A stretch of DNA of 21,365 nt, from NCBI GenBank assembly GCA_902797785.1, contig CADBUD010000034.1, positions 1-21,365 on the forward strand, given 5' to 3'. Both the position numbers and the translations under genes were made by a program. Every line of letters begins with the position of its first letter. Within the stretch, counting starts at the first letter, position 1. The notes below the pieces were generated by a model. The model was not told the DNA's origin. It ran no database searches and saw nothing but the letters and a program-made list of their open reading frames with translations. This document shows positions 1 through 6,400 of this stretch, in pieces. This DNA is from an uncultured Lachnospiraceae bacterium. Its GTDB lineage: Bacteria > Bacillota > Clostridia > Lachnospirales > Lachnospiraceae.

Positions 1-15
1 CGGTCGTATTTGGCG

Positions 16-88
16 CATTGCTGCCCCGGATTTTCAAGCAAAATGCGCTTGAAAATACCTTGCGGGATAACGGCTGTGAATAGTAACA
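16..88 (+). repeat. 73-bp hairpin repeat, left copy
   Basis: This stretch is repeated in inverted orientation at 1080-1152, on the other side of the cvfB-type gene. By hand alignment the copies differ at 5 of 73 positions. Inside is a perfect 10-bp stem, ATTTTCAAGC at 30-39 and GCTTGAAAAT at 47-56, with a 7-nt loop. After it come ACCTTGCGGGATA and CTGTGAATAGTAACA. Two of the five differences are in the hairpin loop while both stem arms are unchanged, which suggests the fold is conserved. It could be a small non-autonomous mobile repeat or a repeat family of this lineage; no terminal target duplication can be judged because the window starts 15 bases before it. Confidence 0.85.
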
Positions 89-89
89 G

Positions 90-131
90 AGATTCGTCGG
101 GTTTGTATCAAGGAAGTTTTTTGACGAATCT
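90..131 (+). other. leader hairpin upstream of cvfB
   Basis: AGATTCGTC at 90-98 pairs perfectly with GACGAATCT at 123-131. A competing stem, AAGGAAG at 110-116 with CTTCCTT at 130-136, shares bases 130-131, so the two folds exclude each other. The pair lies between the 73-bp repeat and the A-rich leader of cvfB. It has no clear T-run after it, so it is not an ordinary terminator. A role in the transcript is only possible, not shown. Confidence 0.4.
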
Positions 132-154
132 TCCTTCTGTGAAGCAGAACAGAA

Positions 155-217
155 ACAGAAAAACGAAAACAGACAAGCGAAAACAGAAAAACAAAAACAG
201 AAAAACAAAAACAGAAA
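155..217 (+). repeat. 14-bp tandem repeat in the cvfB leader
   Basis: ACAG recurs at 155, 169, 183, 197 and 211, an exact 14-base period. The units read ACAGAAAAACRAAA with small changes, and the third and fourth units (183-196 and 197-210) are identical. The plus strand has no T at all from 141 to 217. Because 14 is not a multiple of 3 and the likely start codon of cvfB is at 238, the array is probably untranslated leader. It lies 7 bases before the Shine-Dalgarno sequence at 224-230 and would give an unstructured A-rich run in the mRNA. Confidence 0.8.
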
Positions 218-237
218 TGAATCAGGAAGGAAAAAAG

Positions 238-1071
238 ATGCTGGAATTAGGAAGAACACAAACGCTGCAGGTGGTGAAGGAAACAGATTTTGGAGTATAT
301 CTTTCAGAGGAAGAGCATACGGAGGAACGGGTTCTGCTTCCCAAGGCACAGGTACCCAAAAATACAAAGCTGGGAGACAAAATCGAAGTATTTCTGTATA
401 AGGACTCCAAAGACCGCCTGATTGCAACGACCAGAACGCCAAAGATCAAATTACATGAGACAGCCGTCTTAGAGATTTTGGAGATTGGAAAAATCGGAGC
501 ATTTGTCGATTGGGGGCTTGAAAAGGATGTTATGCTTCCTTTTGCAGAGCAGACCCGTCGGGTAAAAAAAGGAGAAAAATACATCATGGCGCTTTATGTA
601 GACAAGAGCAGCCGGCTGTGTGTCACCATGAAAGTCTACGATTATTTAAAAACGAATTCCCCCTATCAAAAAGATGATACCGTAGAGGGAATTGTCTATG
701 ATGTCAGTGAAAATTTTGGAGCCTATGTTGCGGTAGATGACTGTTATTCCGCCATGATTCCGAAATATGAGGACATAAAAAAGCTCCGCCCGGGAGACCG
801 GATCAAAGCCCGCGTCACCAACGTAAAAGAAGATGGAAAGCTGGATCTTTCTCTGAGGGAAAAAGCGTATCTCCAAATGGATCAGGACGCAGACTATGTT
901 TTGCAGGTCATTGAAGAGTACGCCGGAGTCCTCCCATTCAATGACAAAGCTTCTCCGGAGCTGATCAAACGGGAATTTGGGCTGACCAAAAATGCGTTCA
1001 AGCGCGCGGTGGGCCGCCTGTTAAAACAAGGCAAGATACAAATCACAGAAAATAGTATTCGAAAAATATAG
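238..1071 (+). CDS. cvfB: CvfB-family S1-domain RNA-binding protein
   Basis: The product is about 277 residues with repeated S1-type OB folds (about residues 5-60, 70-130 and 145-210) and a C-terminal winged-helix-like part ending near 'ITENSIRKI'. The opening (MLELGRTQTLQVVKETDFGV) and the segments 'AVLEILEIGKIGAFVDWGL' and 'VEGIVYDVSENFGAYVAV' fit the CvfB/YitL family, linked by earlier work to RNA binding and virulence-factor expression in staphylococci. I choose ATG 238 because AGGAAGG (224-230) sits 7 bases before it. The in-frame ATG at 217 precedes that ribosome site, and any start further upstream would translate through the 73-bp repeat. The gene is single and bracketed by inverted repeats. 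No convincing promoter is visible in 89-237. The function of this copy is inferred from family only. Confidence 0.85.
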   Translation: MLELGRTQTLQVVKETDFGVYLSEEEHTEERVLLPKAQVPKNTKLGDKIEVFLYKDSKDRLIATTRTPKIKLHETAVLEILEIGKIGAFVDWGLEKDVMLPFAEQTRRVKKGEKYIMALYVDKSSRLCVTMKVYDYLKTNSPYQKDDTVEGIVYDVSENFGAYVAVDDCYSAMIPKYEDIKKLRPGDRIKARVTNVKEDGKLDLSLREKAYLQMDQDADYVLQVIEEYAGVLPFNDKASPELIKREFGLTKNAFKRAVGRLLKQGKIQITENSIRKI

Positions 1072-1079
1072 GAAACGTT

Positions 1080-1152
1080 TGTTACTATTCACAGCCGCTA
1101 TCCCGCAAGGTATTTTCAAGCGTATTATGCTTGAAAATTCGGGGCAGCAACG
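1080..1152 (-). repeat. 73-bp hairpin repeat, right inverted copy
   Basis: Read on the minus strand this matches 16-88 at 68 of 73 bases. The internal stem is intact (1112-1121 with 1129-1138) and the loop differs from the left copy at two positions. It begins 9 bases after the cvfB stop codon, so the fold could sit at the 3' end of that mRNA. There is no T-run after it, so it is not a typical intrinsic terminator. Confidence 0.85.
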
Positions 1153-1156
1153 TTCC

Positions 1157-1199
1157 GGTCTTTCCTCCATCGACCAGTAGGATCGTCATGGAGAAAGAT
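1157..1199 (+). other. imperfect hairpin upstream of ridA
   Basis: TCTTTCCTCCAT on the left pairs with ATGGAGAAAGA on the right, with one bulged base, around a loop near 1170-1187. It directly follows the right copy of the 73-bp repeat and precedes ridA. No T-run follows. It may be processed or structural in the ridA leader; nothing shows its role. Confidence 0.35.
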
Positions 1200-1249
1200 G
1201 TTCAACGCTAAGTGCAGAAGTATAAATTTTTAAGAAAGAAGGAGAAAAA

Positions 1250-1621
1250 ATGAAACCAATAACAACAAACAATGCCCCGGCCGCTATCGGTCCATACTCT
1301 CAGGCTATTGAAACCGGCAATACGATCTACACCTCAGGAGTGATTCCGGTAGAACCTTCCACAGGGGATATTCCGGAAGGAGCAAAAGCCCAGGCAGACC
1401 AGGCACTCAAAAATTTGTCAAATCTGCTGAAAGCAGCAGGCGTAACGATGGATCATGTGGTAAAAACAACGGTATTTATCAAGAACATGGAGGATTTTAG
1501 CACAATAAATGAAGTTTATGCCGCATATTTTAAGCAAAATTACCCTGCCAGAAGCTGTGTGGAAGTTGCCAGACTCCCCAAAGATGTCCTGATTGAAATT
1601 GAAGCGGTTGCAATTAAATGA
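1250..1621 (+). CDS. ridA: RidA family enamine/imine deaminase
   Basis: The product is 123 residues, the usual length for RidA (YjgF/YER057c/UK114). Proteins of the archetypal subgroup hydrolyse reactive enamine/imine intermediates released by PLP enzymes such as threonine dehydratase, protecting other PLP enzymes in the cytosol. Visible marks are 'GPYSQAI' at 14-20, 'TSGVIPVEP' at 28-36, the 'PARSCVEVARLP' signature at 99-110 with the substrate-carboxylate Arg at 101, and 'EIEAVA' near the C-terminus. The ribosome site AAGGAG (1239-1244) is 5 bases before the ATG. The gene is probably alone, because the next small gene has its own promoter overlapping the 3' end of ridA. Family assignment is secure; the physiological substrate is inferred. 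Confidence 0.93.
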   Translation: MKPITTNNAPAAIGPYSQAIETGNTIYTSGVIPVEPSTGDIPEGAKAQADQALKNLSNLLKAAGVTMDHVVKTTVFIKNMEDFSTINEVYAAYFKQNYPARSCVEVARLPKDVLIEIEAVAIK

Positions 1622-1636
1622 TTTTTGGTTTATAAT
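1608..1636 (+). promoter_or_regulatory. promoter of the 79-residue protein gene
   Basis: TTGCAA at 1608-1613 and a perfect TATAAT at 1631-1636 are 17 bases apart. The -35 box lies within the last codons of ridA. The resulting leader would hold a small stem (AAAAGA 1650-1655 with TCTTTT 1674-1679, and GCTT with AAGC inside it) before the ribosome site near 1697-1706. Confidence 0.65.
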
Positions 1637-1711
1637 GGCATTGTTTCCAAAAGAAGGCTTCCTGAGAAAAGCATCTTTTGAGAAACAAAAAAGAAAAAGG
1701 AGGAAGTAATC

Positions 1712-1951
1712 ATGAAAGTAGAGCATATTACAGACATCGATGCGTTTTTTAAGGTTGTAGACAGCTGTGAAGGAAAGGTTGAGCTGGTTACAGGAGAAGG
1801 CGACCGCCTGAATCTGAAGTCAAAGCTGAGCCAGTATGTATCTATGGCAAATATTTTCTCTAATGGAACAATTCCGGAATTGGAAGTTGTCGCTTACGAA
1901 AAAGATGACATAGATAAGCTGGTAGCCTTTTTAATGAACGGAAAAGAATAA
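1712..1951 (+). CDS. conserved small acidic protein, unknown function
   Basis: The product is 79 residues, soluble and acidic, with no signal peptide or membrane segment. It opens 'MKVEHITDIDAFFKVVDSC' and contains 'KVELVTGEGDRLNLKSKLSQ'. I recognise it as the kind of short conserved protein found in Clostridia but cannot name a function. The start is well supported by a strong GGAGG ribosome site within 1700-1706. It has its own promoter at 1608-1636 and ends before the terminator at 1990-2024, so it is probably a single-gene transcript. Confidence 0.8.
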   Translation: MKVEHITDIDAFFKVVDSCEGKVELVTGEGDRLNLKSKLSQYVSMANIFSNGTIPELEVVAYEKDDIDKLVAFLMNGKE

Positions 1952-1989
1952 GGAACTACGGATAACGAGCCTAAAGACGCATAAAAGAA

Positions 1990-2026
1990 AAGAACCGGAG
2001 CGGAATATCTGCTCCGGTTCTTTTTT
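1990..2026 (+). terminator. strong intrinsic terminator, probably bidirectional
   Basis: AAGAACCGGAGC (1990-2001) pairs perfectly with GCTCCGGTTCTT (2011-2022) around a 9-nt loop and is followed by TTTTTT on the plus strand. The bases before the left arm are A-rich, so it can also end transcripts from the converging minus-strand pyrG-yjfB unit. Confidence 0.9.
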
Positions 2027-2053
2027 GATTTCAATGCTGCGATTGGATCGTTC

Positions 2054-2239
2054 CTAAGCATAAAGATCAATATTTGCGCCTACGTTTGGATTGACAGACA
2101 TCTCCATCATTTTTTTCATTCCATCAGCCAGATTTTCCTGATCCTCAAATGCCATATCAAGGACAGCGATACTTACATCATTAACCAGACTGGCGGTAGA
2201 ATAAGAACTGGAGAGACTCGTAATATCAGGAATGCCCAT
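2054..2239 (-). CDS. YjfB-like putative motility protein
   Basis: The product is 61 residues. It matches the pattern of the YjfB 'putative motility protein' family: a short N-terminal helix, 'DVSIAVLDMAFEDQENLADG' in the middle, and a C-terminus of the 'SVNPNVGANIDLYA' type. The family name rests on genome context in flagellated bacteria; no biochemical role is established. ATG 2239 is preferred because AAAGGAGG (2248-2255) is 8 bases before it; a GTG at 2242 would be only 5 bases away. It begins 24 bases after the pyrG stop on the same strand, so it is probably co-transcribed with pyrG. No other motility gene is in this window. Confidence 0.72.
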   Translation of the reverse strand: MGIPDITSLSSSYSTASLVNDVSIAVLDMAFEDQENLADGMKKMMEMSVNPNVGANIDLYA

Positions 2240-2263
2240 CACAATTACCTCCTTTCTGTTTTT

Positions 2264-3868
2264 CTATTTCTTTGTATTTAAAGAGGCTGCAATGAACCCT
2301 TTAAATAACGGATGCGGACGATTCGGACGGGATTTGAGCTCCGGATGCGCCTGGGTAGCAATGAACCAAGGGTGATCCTTTAGCTCGATCATTTCTACGA
2401 TCCGTCCATCCGGGGACAGACCGGAAAGAAGCATTCCATTTTGCTCTAATACAGAACGATAATCATTGTTTACCTCATAGCGGTGGCGGTGTCTTTCATG
2501 AATCGTTTCCTCTCCGTATAACTGATAAGCGATGGAAGAGGAATCCAGAATACATGGATAGGAACCCAGCCGGAGTGTTCCGCCAATGTCTTCTACATCA
2601 TTCTGATCCGGCATCAGTGCGATGACAGGATGCGTCGTCGAAGGATCCAGCTCAATACTGTGAGCATCCCGGTAACCGATGACATTTCTGGCAAATTCTA
2701 CAATGGCAAGCTGCATTCCAAGGCAGAGACCTAAGTATGGAATCTTATTCTCCCGGGCATATTTGGCTGCCAGAATCTTTCCTTCGGTGCCGCGGTGCCC
2801 AAAGCCTCCGGGAACTAAAATTCCCTGTACATCCTGAAACGTCTCATCAATATTATCGGCAGATAATTCCTCTGAATCCACCCATTTGATATTAACGACG
2901 GCATTGCTTGCGATTCCGCCGTGCTTTAATGCCTCTACGACACTGATATAGGCGTCATGCAGCTGGATATATTTTCCGACCAGAGCAATCGTCACCTCTT
3001 TGGTAGGATTTCGAAGGGCATTGACCATATTTTTCCAATCAGAAAGATCTGCCTTAGGACAATCCAGCTCCAGACATTCGCAGGCGACCTGGGCAAGATT
3101 TTCTTTCTCCATGGCAAGAGGCGCCTCATAGAGATATTCGACATCTAAGTTCTGAAGGACATGATTGCTTGGAACATTACAAAATTGGGAAATTTTATCT
3201 TTGATTCCGTTTTCCAAAGGAACCTCGGAGCGACATACGATGATATCGGGCTGAATCCCCATTCCCTGAAGCTCTTTTACACTGGCCTGTGTCGGTTTTG
3301 TCTTCATCTCTCCGGATGCATGCAGGTAAGGAATCAGGGTAACATGGATCAAAATGGCATTGGTGTGGCCGACATCGTGCTGGAACTGACGAATGGACTC
3401 TAAAAACGGCTGGCTTTCGATATCTCCGACCGTTCCGCCGACCTCAATAATGGCAATCTGGGTCTCCTTCGTCGTGAAATCCCGGTAGAACCGGCTCTTG
3501 ATTTCATTTGTAATATGAGGAATGACCTGTACAGTTCCACCGCCGTAATCTCCACGACGTTCTTTTTGGAGAACAGACCAGTAGACCTTTCCGGTGGTGA
3601 CATTTGAATGCTTATTTAAGCTTTCATCAATAAATCGTTCGTAATGACCTAAATCCAGATCCGTTTCCGCACCGTCATCTGTGACAAAGACCTCACCGTG
3701 CTGGATGGGATTCATTGTCCCGGGATCGATATTGATGTATGGATCGAATTTTTGCATTGTCACTTTATATCCGCGTGCTTTTAACAGTCTGCCAAGAGAA
3801 GCAGCGGTAATGCCCTTTCCCAGTCCGGAAACGACTCCGCCGGTTACGAATACGTATTTTACAGGCAT
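2264..3868 (-). CDS. pyrG: CTP synthase
   Basis: The product is 534 residues, the normal full length. It makes CTP from UTP, ATP and glutamine, the last step of pyrimidine nucleotide synthesis. The N-terminal synthetase domain shows 'FVTGGVVSGLGKGI' (7-20) and 'EVGGTVGDIESQPF' (142-155). The C-terminal class I glutamine amidotransferase shows the nucleophile elbow 'GLCLGMQ' with Cys382 and the 'ATQAHPE' segment with His508 and Glu510, so the catalytic triad is complete. AAGGAGG lies just upstream of ATG 3868. The G-run start and leader terminator of the reiterative-transcription attenuation known for Bacillus pyrG are not visible here. Confidence 0.97.
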   Translation of the reverse strand: MPVKYVFVTGGVVSGLGKGITAASLGRLLKARGYKVTMQKFDPYINIDPGTMNPIQHGEVFVTDDGAETDLDLGHYERFIDESLNKHSNVTTGKVYWSVLQKERRGDYGGGTVQVIPHITNEIKSRFYRDFTTKETQIAIIEVGGTVGDIESQPFLESIRQFQHDVGHTNAILIHVTLIPYLHASGEMKTKPTQASVKELQGMGIQPDIIVCRSEVPLENGIKDKISQFCNVPSNHVLQNLDVEYLYEAPLAMEKENLAQVACECLELDCPKADLSDWKNMVNALRNPTKEVTIALVGKYIQLHDAYISVVEALKHGGIASNAVVNIKWVDSEELSADNIDETFQDVQGILVPGGFGHRGTEGKILAAKYARENKIPYLGLCLGMQLAIVEFARNVIGYRDAHSIELDPSTTHPVIALMPDQNDVEDIGGTLRLGSYPCILDSSSIAYQLYGEETIHERHRHRYEVNNDYRSVLEQNGMLLSGLSPDGRIVEMIELKDHPWFIATQAHPELKSRPNRPHPLFKGFIAASLNTKK

Positions 3869-3919
3869 AGATATATCCTCCTTGTGTACTTTTTTTTCTT
3901 CATTTATGCATATAGCACT

Positions 3920-3948
3920 ATTATAACGTATTTATCGGAAGAAATCCA
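3920..3948 (-). promoter_or_regulatory. possible pyrG promoter
   Basis: On the minus strand a perfect TATAAT occupies 3925-3920. The best -35 at normal distance is TGGATT (3948-3943, spacer 17), which matches poorly. The predicted start point, about 50 bases before the pyrG ATG, is not in a G-run. Confidence 0.4.
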
Positions 3949-4020
3949 GTCTAACTGAAAAAAACACAAAATAATTTATGAATGTTTTAGAATTGCGATA
4001 AAAAGTTTAGAAAGTAGGTA

Positions 4021-4049
4021 TTGATTTTAATTTAAAGTATCATTATAAT
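4021..4049 (+). promoter_or_regulatory. ftsH-uvrC promoter
   Basis: TTGATT at 4021-4026 and a perfect TATAAT at 4044-4049 are 17 bases apart in an AT-rich intergenic region between divergent pyrG and ftsH. It would give a leader of roughly 47 bases before the ftsH start. Confidence 0.75.
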
Positions 4050-4102
4050 TAGGAAAGCAGTATGCGAAATATTCCAAGGTTTTTGACAAAGGGAGGAAAC
4101 GA

Positions 4103-6394
4103 ATGGAAAACAATAACCAGAATAATGGAAACAGGAATCAAGGTCCGGATAATCAAAACAATGGTCAAACGATCCTTGTCTTTATTTTTATCGCTTTGAT
4201 TACATTGATGATGATCACCTTCATTTCAGGACAAGTGACGAGCACCTCTACGCAGGAGATTTCATATTCTGAATTTTTGGATATGATAGAGGCCGGAGAG
4301 GTGGATAAGGTAGTAATTGATGCGAACCGTATCACGATCACGCCAAAGTCCAATGACACGAGCCTGACAAAAAGGAAATATTATACCGGTAAATTTAATG
4401 ATATCTACTTGTTGGAGCGGCTGGATCGTGCCGGGATTGAGTTTGAACAAGTCATACCAGATACGACATCGACCTGGGTATGGAATATTGCGAGCATTCT
4501 TCTGCCGATCCTTCTTGTATGGGTCGTTTTCAGTTATGTGATGAGAAAGATGGGCGGCGGAGGCGGCGTCATGGGCGTCGGGAAAAGCACTGCCAAGGTA
4601 TATGTCGAAAAGAGTACGGGAGTTACCTTTCGGGATGTTGCCGGACAGGATGAGGCAAAGGAGTCCTTACAGGAGGTCGTAGACTTTTTGCACAATCCGG
4701 GAAAATACCGGAAGATTGGTGCCAAGCTTCCCAAAGGAGCCCTGCTGGTAGGTCCTCCGGGAACAGGAAAGACCTTATTGGCCAAGGCAGTAGCTGGAGA
4801 GGCGAAGGTTCCGTTCTTTTCTCTGGCCGGTTCTGACTTTGTGGAAATGTTCGTCGGCGTCGGCGCGTCAAGGGTAAGGGATCTGTTCCGGGATGCGCAG
4901 AAAAATGCGCCGTGTATTATTTTTATTGATGAGATCGATGCAATTGGAAAGAGCCGTGACAGCCATTACGGCGGGGGAAATGATGAGCGTGAGCAGACCT
5001 TGAACCAGCTGTTGGCAGAGATGGATGGATTTGACACGTCCAAGGGAATCCTGATTCTCGCGGCGACGAACCGGCCGGAGGTCTTGGATAAGGCACTTTT
5101 GCGTCCGGGACGGTTCGACCGGAGAATTATCGTAGAAAAACCGGATTTAAAAGGGAGAATCGAGACATTAAAAGTACATTCTAAAGATGTCCTCATGGAT
5201 GATACCGTAGATCTGGATGCGGTTGCACTGGCAACGTCAGGTGCGGTGGGCTCCGATTTGGCAAACATGATCAACGAAGCAGCGATCCTTGCCGTAAAAA
5301 ATGGAAGGAGCGTGGTATCACAGAGGGATCTTTTAGAGTCAGTAGAGGTCGTCATTGCCGGAAAAGAAAAGAAAGATCGTATCCTGAATAAAGAAGAAAA
5401 GAGAATCGTGGCATACCATGAGATCGGTCATGCCCTGGCGACAGCCATGCAGAAGGGGACAGAGCCGGTTCAGAAGATTACCATCGTGCCACGGACGATG
5501 GGAGCTCTGGGCTATGTAATGCAGGTTCCGGAGGAAGAAAAATATTTGATGTCCAAGCTGGAGCTGGAGTCTCAGCTTGTCACCTTTATGGCTGGACGGG
5601 CAGCAGAGGAAATTGTATTTTCTTCCATCACAACAGGCGCGTCAAATGATATCGAGAAAGCGACAAAGATGGCAAGAGCGATGATTACCCAGTATGGAAT
5701 GTCAAAGAGATTTGGACTGATGAGCTTAGAATCTGTTGAGAGCCGCTATCTGGACGGACGTCCGGTCATGAATTGCGGAGAAGCGACAGCAGCGGAAATT
5801 GACGAGGAAGTCAAGAAAATCTTAAAGCAGAGCTATAAAAAGGCATATAAGCTTCTGGAGAAGAACCGGGAGGTCATGGATGAGCTGGCAGAATATCTGA
5901 TCGAAAAAGAAACGATAACAGGAGAAGAATTTATGAAGATCCTGCGGAAATTTTATCCGGGGAAATTTTTAGAAAAAGAGGAAAAGGAAGAAAAGATTTC
6001 GGCAAATCTGATGAAGAAGCCAGAAAACAGACTGGCAGAAAGATATAAAAAAGAAGATTCATATGATAGACAGAACGAAAAAAGGCGGCTCAGAAGACGT
6101 TCAATCGGTGATGTGGAGAGAGAGATTCCGGAAGATGGCAGACAGCATATGAAACAAGAGGAATACAACGATCAAGATGAGTATGGCGATCGAGAAGAAC
6201 ATGACAATCGAGATGTGTACAACGGTCGAGAGGAGCATGACGGCCGAGATGCGTATCATCATCGAGAAGAGTACGACAATCGAGAGGAGCATGATGACCG
6301 AGATGAGTATCATCATCGAGAGGAGCATGACGACCAAGAGGAAGACAACGAAAAAAAAGAAGATGTGATCTGGAAATTACCGGAGGATGAATGA
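4103..6394 (+). CDS. ftsH: ATP-dependent zinc metalloprotease FtsH
   Basis: FtsH is a membrane-anchored AAA+ protease that degrades membrane and regulatory proteins. The product is 763 residues, longer than the usual 600-700. An Asn/Gln-rich start (1-22) is followed by a membrane helix (about 23-44), an extracytoplasmic part, and a second helix (about 118-142). The AAA domain shows Walker A 'GPPGTGKT' (217-224), Walker B 'IIFIDEID' (272-279) and the second region of homology with 'RPGRFDRR'. The zinc site is 'HEIGH' at 439-443. After about residue 600 the tail becomes highly charged, and residues 685-750 are 11 copies of a hexapeptide such as REEHDD/RDEYHH. GGAGG (4092-4096) sits 6 bases before ATG 4103. 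It is followed closely by uvrC. Confidence 0.96.
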   Translation: MENNNQNNGNRNQGPDNQNNGQTILVFIFIALITLMMITFISGQVTSTSTQEISYSEFLDMIEAGEVDKVVIDANRITITPKSNDTSLTKRKYYTGKFNDIYLLERLDRAGIEFEQVIPDTTSTWVWNIASILLPILLVWVVFSYVMRKMGGGGGVMGVGKSTAKVYVEKSTGVTFRDVAGQDEAKESLQEVVDFLHNPGKYRKIGAKLPKGALLVGPPGTGKTLLAKAVAGEAKVPFFSLAGSDFVEMFVGVGASRVRDLFRDAQKNAPCIIFIDEIDAIGKSRDSHYGGGNDEREQTLNQLLAEMDGFDTSKGILILAATNRPEVLDKALLRPGRFDRRIIVEKPDLKGRIETLKVHSKDVLMDDTVDLDAVALATSGAVGSDLANMINEAAILAVKNGRSVVSQRDLLESVEVVIAGKEKKDRILNKEEKRIVAYHEIGHALATAMQKGTEPVQKITIVPRTMGALGYVMQVPEEEKYLMSKLELESQLVTFMAGRAAEEIVFSSITTGASNDIEKATKMARAMITQYGMSKRFGLMSLESVESRYLDGRPVMNCGEATAAEIDEEVKKILKQSYKKAYKLLEKNREVMDELAEYLIEKETITGEEFMKILRKFYPGKFLEKEEKEEKISANLMKKPENRLAERYKKEDSYDRQNEKRRLRRRSIGDVEREIPEDGRQHMKQEEYNDQDEYGDREEHDNRDVYNGREEHDGRDAYHHREEYDNREEHDDRDEYHHREEHDDQEEDNEKKEDVIWKLPEDE
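6155..6352 (+). repeat. 18-bp in-frame repeat array in the ftsH tail
   Basis: Eleven contiguous 18-base units encode hexapeptides, in order QEEYND, QDEYGD, REEHDN, RDVYNG, REEHDG, RDAYHH, REEYDN, REEHDD, RDEYHH, REEHDD and QEEDNE. Several units alternate (REEHDx then RDxYHH), giving a partial 36-base higher-order period. Since 18 is a multiple of 3, copy-number change would keep the frame. Confidence 0.9.
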
Positions 6395-6400
6395 TAACGT

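Noticed and set aside
10..237. N-terminal extension of the cvfB frame back to position 10
   Set aside because: It would translate through the 73-bp repeat and the 14-bp tandem array, and it has no ribosome site. AGGAAGG before ATG 238 gives the normal family start.
3869..3930. Reiterative-transcription attenuator of the Bacillus pyrG type
   Set aside because: The predicted start has no GGG run and no leader terminator is visible.
4083..4088. Perfect TTGACA just before the ftsH ribosome site
   Set aside because: No -10 box lies at a usable distance before the start codon; the promoter at 4021-4049 is far better.
6101..6337. Antisense frame of hydrophobic repeats opposite the ftsH tail
   Set aside because: It is a mirror of the 18-bp coding repeats with no ribosome site. 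The plus-strand frame continues a clear FtsH protein.
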